Assembly (NCBI GenBank): GCA_002633025.1
Contig: NMRB01000442.1
Span: 284,957-348,956 of the forward strand
Direction of reading: 5' to 3'
DNA length: 64,000 bases
Origin: Notospermus geniculatus
Lineage: Eukaryota > Nemertea > Pilidiophora > Heteronemertea > Lineidae
Numbering within the stretch: the first letter of the stretch is position 1; every line of letters begins with the position of its first letter. The notes below the pieces were generated by a model. That model made no database searches, was not told where the DNA came from, and worked only from the letters and a program-made list of their open reading frames with translations. Made by a program: the position numbers and the translations under genes. This document shows, one piece after another, positions 32,462 through 43,877 of the stretch.

Positions 32462-34591
32462 AGGCTATATGCAGAGGAAACGGCACCACATGTAACAGAT
32501 ATTCTACAGGAAACAATGGGTCCCCAATTACACTGTGGTAATGATGGCCATTCTTGTGAACATCACCACCATTTCTAACATCATTCATGTTTTCAATTCT
32601 GTCTTGGGTGTACATATCAACAGTGCGCCTATCATAATGACATGCTGGGTTGTCTCTCCAGCTACCAGTTTGCTGATGGAAGACTTTGGGTGTGTGTGGA
32701 CGCCCGTTGCGTTTGCGGAGATCATCTAGAAGGACAAGACACCATAAGCAAGGATAACTTGACCCAGCCCCTTGATGTCTCATCTGGTCACATAAAAAGT
32801 GATCGTCTCCGAACAGAAATTTACGGACTGCCTTAGGAATCCCATCATATGTTCTGATTTCTTTCAGTGAGGCTAGGTCATCCCTGTACATTTCATACAT
32901 CTTCCAGATATTTTCTACACTGTCAAAGGCTTCAAAAATGACACAATCTCAGTGTTTTTACAGCTGTTGACATTGGCACAATTTGCAAATCCAAGAACAA
33001 GTTTGGTGGAACAGGACCCCTTGTCTGATCCCACTTTAAGCCAAGCCTCCCCATTAAACTCGGGCTTATCCACTATATTCCCCATGATTTCCTGTTTGAC
33101 AAAACATGATTCTGCAAATGTTTTAATGCCCTTTATTCTGGCAAATGCAACATTTGTTGTTGTCTTATTGTATGCCCTCTCCCTCAACTCAACCAGACCT
33201 ACTTCTATTTGAAGATCGGCATATTTTGTGCGGGATTCTGCAGCCTGGCGCATTAATGGCTCGGAACTTAAAACGTCCACACCATTATTCTGCAGAAATG
33301 TCCGCAGCTGGCGAAATCTGTTCATTGGCAAGCCTAAGAAAACTTTTAGGATAAGGGTCTTGCTTGCATCAATAACCTTACAGGCATTAAAATTGGCAAA
33401 CTGACAAGCCTTCAAAGTAATGTCTGGAAACTTTTTAATGAAATGTCCCAGAGTTGTGACAGTGTCGTCACTGGAGTCTGAGGCAGAGGAAGAAGGAGTG
33501 GAAAGCAATTCAAGAAACTCTTTCAGTTTCATTGCTCTATCATTGAGAGACCTAACCTTTGCCTTCGTGGACGGTTTAGCTGGAGCTGGCAGGTGAATGA
33601 AACGAGATGCTTTCTTTGAATTGGAACCGGTCTTTTTGACATGTTTGACATAAATTTCCTCCTTCCATTTCCCATTTCCAGAAGCCACAATCTCAGCTTT
33701 CCCCTTGGATGCTTCCACTTCTTTTTCCTTGGCATCCAGTTTCATCTCAAGATATTTCACCAAATTCAAATAGATGCCCTTGGAGCATCTTTCCTTTTCT
33801 AATTCTTGTTGCAACGACTTATTCTTGGAAAGTAGCTCTGCATTGTCAGCCTCAAGTTGTGCAATTCTGCGTTCAAATACAGCCTTTTGTAGCCGAATTG
33901 CAAAGCGAAGACGCTCAATTTCAGCATCTTTGCCTGCAATGACAGTTTCTGCTTCAACAAGCAGTTTTTGCAAAGACTGAACTTCATCACTTTGCTGCTT
34001 ATACCTAGAGACCAGAGCTTGTTCTAAAGCCTGGATGACTTTAATCTCATTTACATGCTGAATCCTAAGTGAAAGGAGTGCTTTCTGCTGTTCATTCTTT
34101 GATTCTCCAAGCTTGACAAGCTCCCGTTCTAGGTAAAAGTAGTCATCTTTTAGTGCAGAGTATTTAGAGCTAACTTTAGAGAGTATACACTTCATCAGGT
34201 ATACAGAACGAACACAGTTGGTACTCTTGTCAGCATGCTGAGAATCAGAAGTTGTGTACATGGTGTAAGCACCTTGAGATGGACCGGAACAAATTTCACC
34301 AGGCTCAAATCTGGTTATTGCATCAGTATGTCAAAACCTGGCAAAAATGCCATTCTCACTAATTGAAGTCACTACACATGGTCTAAGTACCATGATATCC
34401 ACATCTGTATCAGCATAAATAGCAAGGGCCTTTTGACCAACAAACTTGACTTCAACTAAACAGCTCAATTTGACCCTTGGTACTTCTATTTCAAGAACCT
34501 TTGTGCCATATGTTACAGATACTACACATATACCAAGGTGCTGCAACTTCACCACTGTACCATGCAATTGCATAGGTAGTAGGCTCAGCAT

Positions 34592-36391
34592 CTTTCAATA
34601 AGCAGAGCATACATGTAGTACATCTAGGGAGCTAGGCGCGTTTTTGTAGAGACATCAGAGATTCATGTTACGAAATGTACACTTTTGAACATCGTCCGGG
34701 CCCGAAAGGGTTATGTGGTGTTATAAGTTTTGTAATCAATTTGTGCCATGCGTTTGATAAAAGGACGCATAGAGTGAAGAAAAGGCTACACAAAAGACCT
34801 TGTTCTAGATCTTGGGATTGGCACTGGGGGTGCGGTATTGGGCAGAAACGAAGATATGATCACTCTACAAACCATTACAATTGTCACAGGTAGAAACCCA
34901 TTCCCCATTGCTGGCCTGGGCCGGTTTTATTTAACCATTATTCTACTCATGGTTCAACGTATCAGGGGGAAATTGGAGCCCCATGTTTGATGACGTATTT
35001 GGCAAAAATTATAAGTATAAGTATAAATATCCGTTTAAGTCGGGGATCTCAAACTCTCTATTATATTGACAAGAATCCTTTTCCCAGCAATTGAATCACT
35101 TTCATTTGTTCGCTCAGATATATGTCACTTATTACTTCTTTGAAAATATTTATTGTGTCTGCTGCCGATTTCGTTGCTAGATCTCGTACACCTAAAACCC
35201 AATAGTTCCCTCCCCGTCTCATCAGACCCGTGGTATCCCACGTACTTCTCAGACAACTTGCTTGTTTCATCACTGTAAAGGCAGGTGTTTGTCTTCTTAG
35301 CAAATTTGTCTCCAAGTTGTTTCTAGGCGAGAGCAAGTCTCAGAAATGAGACGTTTTGTTTCGGGGTTAGAGGGTGAAAGGATTAATTATTTCAAAAACG
35401 TTTCGGCACGTTAGTAAAACACAGTCTAAACTTTTCATTCACGTCGACAGATCCAATTTCAACCTTCACATTTCCGTGCGCAAAGGACTTCAATTTTTCA
35501 AACTTCAAACCGTCGCTGCTCATTGAAACGTGAAGTGTAAACAACGATAGTGGTGTCATTCGATGCAAAATTATGTCCTCTACAAAGAGATATAGCCAGT
35601 TATTCAAAACTCCCCTCTGTGTTTATTTTATGATGATTTTTTTCGAGAGAGTAGTTTTTTCTGATACACCCTGTAGTGGCACAAGTATCACTGCCCCATT
35701 GCTCAATGTAAGTTGTCCTGAGTCATGAAGCACAACTGGCTTTTCCATGTTCTCCTAGGTAGTCTAAAACTTGTTCATTTGTAAGTTCAAGTGGAGGCCT
35801 AGATACAGTGTTGGGTGCTGTGGTGGATGCCGATATGGAGTGAGCAGGTGCTGGCATGCTGATGCTGGGTCAGAATGAGTGCAGAAGGAACTAAAAAGAA
35901 GAAGACAGAACATTGCATAAGCGTGTGGTGGACTGAGTGAGCTGGAAAGCATGATGACGACGATCTACTGCTGTAACGGGGTCGGGGACCACTGAAACAG
36001 AATAGAAAGGGTTAATTTAGTATGAAATTGTCGAATTAGTAAATAAACACCATCAAAGCATTGAAAGTATGTGTATGCAGCCTGCTTGTACTTGTAAACC
36101 TCTCAGTGATCAATAAAACAAGATGCATGACAAACCACGTGGCATTTGTTTACATCCGTCATGGCCACGCCCCCTGCATGCCTTGAAAAACCGGCTAGCG
36201 CAATGAAGCGCAGCACCTAGCAGATGCAACCCGCACAAATTTATCAAGAATACATTCCAGTAAACCTGTCTGACTCATACAGTCCATAGTAGGCCCATGT
36301 AGCCAGAACCTTGTTCATTCTGAAGGCTGCATATAAATGAAAGGGTCCATGGACCATGTGCTCACCTGTGGGTGAATGTCCCAGCCTGCTG
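34592..36391. other. Mostly non-coding, with the fragment at 35061-35336
   Basis: A 72-codon plus frame (34675-34893) and minus frames at 35392-35607 and 35764-35952 have no recognisable domain. I see no promoter that I could tie to the transposase-like gene. Confidence 0.45.
35061..35336 (-). pseudogene. Fragment of a transposase-like protein
   Basis: A 91-residue frame contains LRSTWDTTGLMRRGGNYWVL then GVRDLATKSAADTINIFKEV. The pattern (WD.T..., a beta hairpin ..YwvLGvR.l.tksA.dTl..fkeil.Di) is reminiscent of an RNase H-like core of unclassified invertebrate transposon proteins. The frame has no partner exons that I can identify. Confidence 0.35.
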
Positions 36392-36475
36392 ACATGGTGT
36401 TAACAGGCTGTTAGCTAGAACTGCACATTTGCTGGTTCAGATTAAAAGGAATGTTACAGATCTATTACACTAGCA
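36392..36475 (+). repeat. Inverted repeat, partner at 39372-39455
   Basis: ACATGGTGTTAACAGGCTGT and the following block reappear inverted at 39372-39455. The pair brackets about 3 kb that includes the MITE chain. Confidence 0.7.
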
Positions 36476-37420
36476 CCTAATACTTACACCGAACATGCCG
36501 AACTTTGACCTACCCATTGAATTTGGCCGCAGTGACACTATTGGTCAACTGACTGTCAGCTCCTGATGAAAAGGAGATTATCGATTGTTGTCAATATGTT
36601 GAACTTCTTTTCGATATTTGCGACTGTGTGGATGTGCTTTTGCAAGCACTGTGTTCAAAATAAAATACACTGTACATGTATAGTTTTTCGACGACTTGTA
36701 ACAGTATGTGCTCCACAACATGGCGGAGTCCTGTATCAATCCTCGTCAACAACACGTTTCTGCGTTGGTGACCGTGGCATGTATCAGTTGGCTGGGCTAA
36801 AATACAAATAAAACACTTCCTCTCATCCTCAACATCATCTAATTTGAAATCGCCAGATCTCCACAAATGTACAAATGGTTGTCGTAACCCAACGTTTGTT
36901 TCCTCTGGACACCAAGCATCAGGCAGGTCAACGCTAAATTTGCACGATATTTATGAAAGCCACGCAAACTCTGCGTATCGCGAACGACCAAAATTTTGCG
37001 AGTGGTTCTAGACTTTGCGTGGTATAAAAATATGTCTTATACACCAAAATGGCGGCAAGAACACTGACTTCATGATGAAGATTACCATCTAAACCAATGA
37101 TATGTTTGCCATACTTTCAAAATGAGCAATCACCTGCAAGGGTCAGAGGTCAGGTCATGTTGAATTTGTGATATATCGGCAAACATCTCCTATGTTTGAT
37201 GCAATTGGTGTTCAGGCAAATTATGTTGACTCATTGACGTATATTGACGTCGAAAAGAAGGTTGAAGGTCAAACCGACTTGGAAATTATCATGCCCGCTG
37301 CAAACGATCAAATTTAAATTGACCAAAGTGTTTGACCAAATGAAAACTTCATCAAATATGTGGATTTTCCCTGCCGTATACGATACAATTGTTTGGTCGT
37401 TTTGATCGTGTGCAGCAAGC
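36476..37420. other. Non-coding stretch
   Basis: Short frames only. A CGCAAA/TTTGCG-rich segment lies at about 36960-37020, with a similar one at 38600-38740. Confidence 0.45.
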
Positions 37421-38374
37421 TTTAAGGCTAAGAATCCATTCACGCGAATTTCTAGCAGTGCGACGCGGCAACCATTGTTTGTTTCCGCGACATTTTTGGT
37501 CATTGACAAAGGATGCGGCATCGCACCGCTCGAAATTCGCGTGAATGGATTCTAAAGCCTTGTTCACACTGCAGACGCAGTGCGATTCGTGCCTGATTGT
37601 TTCTACTGTTAAGCCTACAGCTGTTCACACCTGCGGTGCGGTAAGAAGGCTGTAATCCTTTGTTCTAATCGCGCCGCGTCGCACCGCGCCTGCAGTGTGA
37701 ACTAGGCTTTAGCCTAAGCCTAAGGCTAAGAATCCATTCACGCGATTTTCGTGCCGCGCGATGTCGCATCCTTTGTCCACGACCAACGCGGCGGAAACAA
37801 ACAATGCTTTCGAGCGTCTGCCGCTCGAAAATCGCGTGAATGGACCGACCGCCTAAGGCTAGGGATACACCGAACGCGATTTACCCATCGCGCGCGTTGT
37901 TTCTTTGTTATTTCATGCTGCAATGCCTCCGAAACAAAAGAGATTCGTGCGAAAATCGCGCGCGATGGGTAAATCGCGTTCAGTGTATCCCTAGCCTAAG
38001 AATCCATTCACGCGATTTTCGGGCGGTGCGATGCCGCATCTTTTGTCCGTGACCAACGCCGCGGAAACAAACAATGCTTTCGAGCGTCTGCGCTCGAAAA
38101 TCGCGTGAATGGATAGCCAGCCTTAGGCTGCTTTTCCACGAGACGTTTGCGGACGCGGTATCGGTGGCGGGAGCGGGTGTGGGTGAAACAGCTAATAGTG
38201 GGAAATACGTTGGTTCGATTTTTTCCACCCGCGCCCGCAAACGCCTCGTGGAGAAGCAGCTTAAGGCTGGCTGTCCATTCACGCGATTTTCACGCCGTGC
38301 CGCGCTTTGTCAAAACTGACACCGCTTGTCGATTTTTTCAACGCACAGCACCGCCAGTGTGAACAAGGCTTAAG
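37421..38374. repeat. Chain of about seven abutting foldback MITEs
   Basis: Consecutive hairpins share their boundary word TAAGGCT/AGCCTTA. They are at about 37425-37559 (ends AGAATCCATTCACGCGAA), 37554-37710 (GTTCACACTGCAG), 37721-37859 (as the first), 37854-37999 (AGGGATACACCGAACGCG), 37993-38130 (as the first), 38124-38268 (TTTCCACGAGACGTTTGCGG) and 38262-38374. The last has a left end of the first type and a right end of the second type. All are 110-160 bp and GC-rich, with strong arms. No protein is encoded. Confidence 0.8.
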
Positions 38375-39363
38375 CAACGCGTCGGGAAGCGTTCAACCAA
38401 TCAGGGGGGCGGTAACACGGACCGAAACACGGACAACCTTGAATTACCGTAAGATCCATGTAAGATCCAAAGTATCCCAGCATCACTGCAATGTCAGTGC
38501 ACCTTGCGTTTCTTTGCGACAGGTCAACTACAGGATGATTCTGCGGATGTTCAGTGTATACGCGCAGCTTTGATGATTTTCAACAGTATTACTCATGGAC
38601 AAACCATGTTAGCGATCACGCAAACTTTAGCGTGATCGTTACTTTGCGGATAATAGCGTGATCGGTGCGGGGTCTTGATAAATACCACGCATCGCAGTTT
38701 GCGTGTCCGCAAAGCCATCGCAACGCAAATTTTTGCGATCTCTTTGTAAATAAGGCCCCTGGCAATAATCCCACTGTATGATTGCTTACCGGAAGTGTCT
38801 CGAATTAGGCATTCAGCTCCTAAGTGCTTGAGAATTTACTATAGGTCCCTTTTGAAAAGTTGTAGGGATTGGTCTTAATTCCCTATTCCCAAATTATAGT
38901 AGGTATAACGTTAATTTTCAGCCCCTTTCAGCAATTATCCCACTGTATGGCTTTTTACCGGAAGTGTCCCATGGCGTCAAACGTGCTATGCAAAAAGAAA
39001 ATTCACGAAAATGACGAAATGCTCCCGGGTTCTCCATGTACTTTATGATGTCATCAGTTTTGTGGTCACGTGAATCTTGGCAAGACGCACGTGACAATCT
39101 CGGACGAAAATTTTTAGATCTTTTTTACGTCTAAGTCATCAGAATTGTGACTTACTACGTTTTTACCTTTGCAAATTCAGCATGAAATCAGAGGTAAAAC
39201 ATAGCAAATTGCATTTAATCCTGTTGTATGACATATTTGTAATTAGGAGTGTTTTCCACAACAAAACTCTTCTAAGTTGTCATTCCACATAAACCCATTT
39301 TTCTCGAAAACAACAAAATGTGACATACTAGGTATTTCCATTGGACGCTAGAATAACCCCTTC
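38375..39363. other. Non-coding stretch with a small direct repeat
   Basis: ATCCCACTGTATG...TTACCGGAAGTGTC occurs at about 38768-38803 and again at 38938-38969. Otherwise nothing is supported. Confidence 0.5.
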
Positions 39364-39911
39364 AGCGTTAGTGTTACAGATCTATTACATTCTTGTTAAC
39401 CTGAACCAGCAACCAGACCATTCTAGCTAACAGCCTGTTAACACCATGTCAAGGCTGTTAACAGCTTGTTAACATGGTGCCGGCTAACAAGCTCTTGGCC
39501 GCAAATTTGGTGAAAACCCCTTGCTGATCCATAAAGAATCAATGAAGTTATTAAGTAAACAAGCTTAACAGATTTGACATTGCTCTGATTAAGCCAACAT
39601 GCCCTGTAACAGATATGTTTTGTCATGTTTGTGGAACTCAATCTGTAACAGAACTGCTCAATATTGTGGTTTTTTAACAGATCTGTAGCACTTACAGCTA
39701 TGTTACACTGCTGTTTAATCATGAGGTCAGAATAGGAGCAGTCAGCCGCGCTTATTGCCAAAAGATTGCAACAAAGTTCTAGCGGCCAATACACAGGAAA
39801 ATTCACGTGATTGGTGCTCGATCAAGAATGAATGGGTCCGTTATATGCATTGAATTGACGGCTCCTATTGGTGGTTAGTGTTACAGATCCCGTACAGATC
39901 TGTAACGCTAA
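39364..39911. repeat. Repeat element with GTTACAGATCT-type ends
   Basis: The left end GTTAGTGTTACAGATCT and the right end AGATCTGTAACGCTAAC are inverted. The interior has several CTGTAACAG/GTTAACA motifs. The left part overlaps the inverted repeat partner of 36392-36475. The exact ends are uncertain. Confidence 0.45.
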
Positions 39912-40118
39912 CACAAAAGACCTAACATAGACGGAATTCTGACCTCACCCACTGTATTCCTTCCCTATCCTGCGCTAAACATACCCGCGTTAAGGGAGAC
40001 CTCTATTGACAACGTTCTTGAACAACCTCTTATCAACCTCGTCCCATGTCGAGTAACTCTCGTTCCTTTGATATCCACGTATGCATTGTATTGTACTCAT
40101 ACATTCTCCAACACTGGG

Positions 40119-40809
40119 GCCGAATCGGTTAATGTCGTCCTGGGTATAACAGAAATATACCCAGGTTCAATGTCGTCCTACAAAACTATACCCTGGGTAT
40201 AGTTCGATCTACAAAAGTACACCCAGTACCGTAGTTTTGAGCCTAGGTACGAGTTAGAAATGGATGGCCGCCATTTTGTTTCTCGCTTCAACTGAGACGG
40301 CAGTTTTGCAACCAACATCGTCAAAATACCAGTCAATATCGTCAGCTTTTCTGCTCATCGATAGCATGGGTCAACTTTTAACATCTGTCTTAACACAATG
40401 GTCCAAACTTATCGCAAGTTAAGCTCACAGTTTCAAAGAAATGAGCAAACGAACAGATCCGATCTGCGTCATATTTGTTCGGTGTCGTGCATTCATCTAT
40501 GTCCGCATCGACATTACATCAGCCGTGCTGCGAGTACTATTGCGGATTTGAGTGACGAAAAACGGTACGAAAAATTCTTTGATGACTTTGATGACTATAC
40601 AGTGTATTAAAATGGTGCCCGTCGTGTCGGGCGCTAGAGCGATGTTTTTGGACTTGTGGCATTTGCAAGAACAATCTCGTCTTCAGGTGCTGTATCCAAT
40701 CCTCGGTATACTTTTGTAGATCGAACTATACCCAGGGTATAGTTTTGTAGGACGACATTGAACCTGGGTAGATTTCTGTTATACCCAGGACGACATTAAC
40801 CGATTCGGC
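40119..40809. mobile_element. Mutator-like foldback element, 691 bp, 9-bp TSD
   Basis: Inverted ends of about 100 bp begin GCCGAATCGGTTAATGTCGT. AACACTGGG stands on both sides (40110-40118 and 40810-40818). Long inverted ends with 9-bp duplications are characteristic of the Mutator superfamily. The interior (about 40225-40665) is unrelated sequence with a 70-codon plus frame at 40398-40610 that I do not recognise. No transposase is present, so it is non-autonomous. Confidence 0.8.
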
Positions 40810-40818
40810 AACACTGGG

Positions 40819-41335
40819 GCGAAAAGCGCCGGCTGTCGACAAAACGTGGCAATTCTGTAGCTGACCTGTCAGACTGGCGGGCCCTAGGAACACCGTGGAG
40901 AATCGTCAGCGCATTCGCCGCGTTTTTCAAGTGGCAGCACTGTGCTCCGAGTCGGAACATGGCGGCTGTGTCACAAATGTTGAAGATGTCAACTCCAAAG
41001 CGGGGAGCAAATGTACCGAAGATGAAAGGTATACACACATAGACCATGCCGAGGATGACCTCCAGTTTATCGTCTATTAATCTAAAGCTTCCTTAATTGG
41101 AATTACGTAGTCGATTTTACATTTGAAGTGGAAAAGTTCAAGTGTCACTCCGTGGAAATACGGTCAATCAAACAACCGGCCTACACTACGAACATTTCCA
41201 CTTCAAACAAAGAAACAACACTCCTTCAGCACCTATATTTCGGCTTGTTCTATTGCAAATTATCACTAGATCATCCTCGAATTTACTTTAACTAGCTCAC
41301 CTCGACCGAAACTCTCTACACAGTAAAAAAAGCGG
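40819..41335. other. Non-coding stretch
   Basis: A 61-codon frame at 40895-41080 is unrecognised. No other feature. Confidence 0.4.
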
Positions 41336-41339
41336 TGTA

Positions 41340-41500
41340 ACCCCTGACACTCAAAATCGGTGTTCCCCTTCGATGGACACTACTTTTCGGTGTTCATAAC
41401 GGTGTCGACCCTCTTGAACACCGAAAACTAGTGTCCGCAGCATTGCCGACACCAGAAATTAGTGTCAAAGGGCATCAACACCGAAAAATGGTGTCCATGA
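41340..41500. repeat. Degenerate array of ACACCGAAAA / GGTGTC words
   Basis: Six to eight short direct and inverted copies of a TCGGTGTTC-like word (and its complement GAACACCGA) lie within 160 bp. The unit length is irregular. Confidence 0.5.
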
Positions 41501-42336
41501 AAGCAGCGTATACCAGTAGTTTCATCTCAGTTAAACGCTGATTTAATAAATTTTATATTCAATTTCAATAAATACAGCTCCTATAATCATAACTTTGACA
41601 GAATAACACCTTGGACCTCGTTTGAATGGAACTATTTTGTTGCATTGCGGATGCGTTTCGTCACACTGTGTAGTGAGACCACAGTTATGGCGGGCGGCAT
41701 GATCGTGCCTCATCCCACTCACTGCTGCTTGTGTTTATATTCGAAATTAATATTAACGTGATGGATGACGATGTATCAACTCCCGAATGGTTGATGAGAT
41801 TGAAGAATTAGCCAAGAATGAACTGGGGCAGTTCAAGCGACGTTTGTAATGGTCTGAGAGGTAATTATTTGCGGTTGTTTGTGAACACACTCACACTGCA
41901 TCTGCATGCATGCAGTGCACACGCTGACCATGTGCATCTGTGCATGTGTCATTGTGTGTGATCATGTGATGGAGTGTATCCTACATCCTGCATGTTATTG
42001 TTATGTTATTGTGCATCTTTGGACTAGGCCATGTAGAGTCTACTGAGGCTAGAGTAGAGGCCAAATAGGCCTAGGCCTACAGATTGCTGCTGAGATGGAC
42101 ATTTAATAAATAATCGGTCTAGATGATGCCTGGGCCTAGGCCTAAATTTACATGTATGACTCTGGTCTTGACCATGGCATGTTAACTTGATGATTATTTG
42201 TCTTACAAGGGTGGGCCTGGTTAGGGTCTATTAGCTATAGGCCTATAGGCCTAGGCCCCAACCCTATATTGTAGGCCTACATGTAGACCCTACCGGGATA
42301 GACCGATACAACAGACTAGGCCTGGGGCCTACGCCT
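41501..42336. other. Presumed 5' region of the following gene; GGCCTA-rich
   Basis: A frame at 41791-41850 reads MVDEIEELAKNELGQFKRRL and could be part of a first exon, but I cannot join it in phase with confidence. 42060-42330 is rich in TAGGCCTA. Confidence 0.35.
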
Positions 42337-43056
42337 GAAGTGACGGAATGTTTTTGCAATCAAAAAAAATGAAAATAAGCAACCTCAACTATAATAATGA
42401 CTGTCAGATGTTGTCCGTCTTGAACGGAAAGACATCGACAACAGATTGACCAGACTACTGGTCGGGCTGGGTCATTCTATAGAGGAGGTTTGTGAATTTT
42501 CATACGTTTGATTGTGAATTGTCCATTCCATCCTGCCTGAGTTTCTATCTCTCCTATCTCCATCGAGTGCGTTTTGGAAAATGCATGTTTAATATGGGAT
42601 ACTAAGCCTGTTCAGGGTAAAAAAATTCATTCTTTTTGTTTTTCTATTTCAGGTACATTTATCAAAACGGCATGGAGAAACTCTCAAGTGTTACACCATG
42701 TTCAAGGTACATGTATTTGTAATGTCATGCTCTGAGAGAGTACGGACAACGTCATCTGGATGGCAAATGATATGGTAATGAAACTTGGCTGAAGTGGAGG
42801 AATGTGTTTTTGCAATCAAAAAAGAAAATAATCAACCTCAACTATAATAATGACTGTCAGATGTTGTCCGTCTTGAACGGAAAGACATCGACAACAGATT
42901 GACCAGACTACTGGTCGGGCTGGGTCATTCTATAGATGAAGTTTATGAATTTTCATGTTTGGTTGCAAATAGTCCATTCCATCCTGCCTGAGTTTCTATA
43001 ATCTCTCCTGTTTCCATCAAGTGCATTTTCCAAAATGCATGGTTATGGGATACTAT
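42337..43056 (+). repeat. Tandem duplication of about 270 bp containing an 80-nt exon
   Basis: 42337-42612 and 42790-43056 are about 90% alike. The central about 120 bp, covering the exon and its acceptor, is the most conserved part. Confidence 0.85.
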
Positions 43057-43877
43057 GCACATCCAGAATACTAAATTTCATTCCAGGAAGCTATTTTGCT
43101 GCTGAGAGTAGATGGAGGATACAAAGTCCTGTCAGCCTTGAGTAATATAATTTTTTTTGTATGTTCAACAGCAGCTAAGTGCAAGAAGCGAATGCCAATG
43201 GAGTTGCAAGAGACAACTCTGGGGAAGAAAATTGTTGAAGGTGTACTTCCTGCATTTGAAGCACTAAAAACAGGGCATCCATCAACCCGTACACATGTGT
43301 AAGTAAGATACGTCAATTTGATTTTATGGTTGTTGCAAATATAAAACATTGGGAAATGGCCAAATCTTAAGCCTTAAAATAAGCCTTTTCTATGCGGCAT
43401 ACAAAAGAAAATTCTCTTCAAGCTCAAAACTCCCCCTTTTGCTTTCAGGCAAAGCAAGACCTGGCAGTCAAGCAAGTGTGGTTAATTCAGCACTTGACCA
43501 TGTTGACACATCAATACCCTTGTCAAGACTGTTGAAGCTGGTTGATGAAGCAGACAAAGGTGAGTTTGCATGTTGTAAATTTTTCCAGAGTGTTGAGGAT
43601 CTGGACTTTCCAGGTTCAGAATATGACCTGCTTGTACACAGGTCATCCCCCCCCCCCCCAGTTTCGGCTTTCTTTTTGGGACACTCTCCTGTGGCTCGGT
43701 ATCAATTGCGAAGTAGGCCTACATGTAAATCCCTTGTTATTGTTGTAATATCACAATCATCTTGTTTGCATTTCAGATTCTGACACAAACCAATCCATCG
43801 ACATTGCCCTGTTGCACTACCACCGACAAGTACCGACAAACACAAAGAAACCAATTCCGGATGTCCACTTGATGTAA
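42408..43877 (+). CDS. Candidate spliced gene of unknown function with duplicated exon
   Basis: Exons with matching phases: 42408-42487 (or its duplicate 42861-42940), 43087-43240, 43449-43559 and 43777-43877, ending at a TAA. Acceptors are CTGTCAG, TTCCAG, GCTTTCAG and TTTCAG. The donors are GTTTGT, GTGTAC and GTGAGT; the first two are weak. Peptides: VVRLERKDIDNRLTRLLVGL and HSIEE; then AILLLRVDGGYKVLSAL and KCKKRMPMELQETTLGKKIV; then ARPGSQASVVNSALDHVDTS and LLKLVDEADK; then ALLHYHRQVPTNTKKPIPDV. The first exon with the initiator is not found. A strong GTAAGT donor at 43299 is an alternative end for the second exon, but it would lead to an early stop. I do not recognise the protein. Confidence 0.4.

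Larger units (their letters stand above)
30395..34591 (-). pseudogene. Uncharacterised transposase-like gene, broken by insertion, frameshifts and a gap
   Basis: Minus-strand reading in order: an 86-residue beta-rich leader (34591-34332); a 27-nt insert; a 448-residue part (34261-32915) with a long coiled coil (about residues 30-190), a Lys/Ser linker and a segment GEAWLKVGSDKGSCSTKLVL; a frameshift near 32940; a part with FLFGDDHFLCDQMRHQG and YPCLWC (32900-32472); the element X insertion (32099-32461); the continuing HIALGCGHKF segment; another shift near 31980; a polar region; the 469-N gap; and a C-terminal part (30893-30395) with HIMTFHVPEF, GMLGEHGLECVHASL and a CDCG...CVKC zinc motif before the stop. 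Acidic residues in GSDKG and GDDHF suggest an RNase H-like core, but no family is recognised with confidence. Confidence 0.55.

Noticed and set aside
40398-41080. Two small frames with similar acidic ends (DDYTVY and DLQFIVY) suggesting gene capture
   Set aside because: Similarity is limited to a few codons around the stop and could be chance.
41791-41850. Pyrin-like N-terminus (EIEELAKNELGQFKRRL)
   Set aside because: Faint resemblance to the first helix of a death-fold domain only. I could not splice it in phase with a good donor to the following exon.
43349-43783. 144-codon plus-strand frame as one exon
   Set aside because: It runs through a strong donor (GTGAGT at 43560) and a poly-C tract. 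The spliced model fits better.
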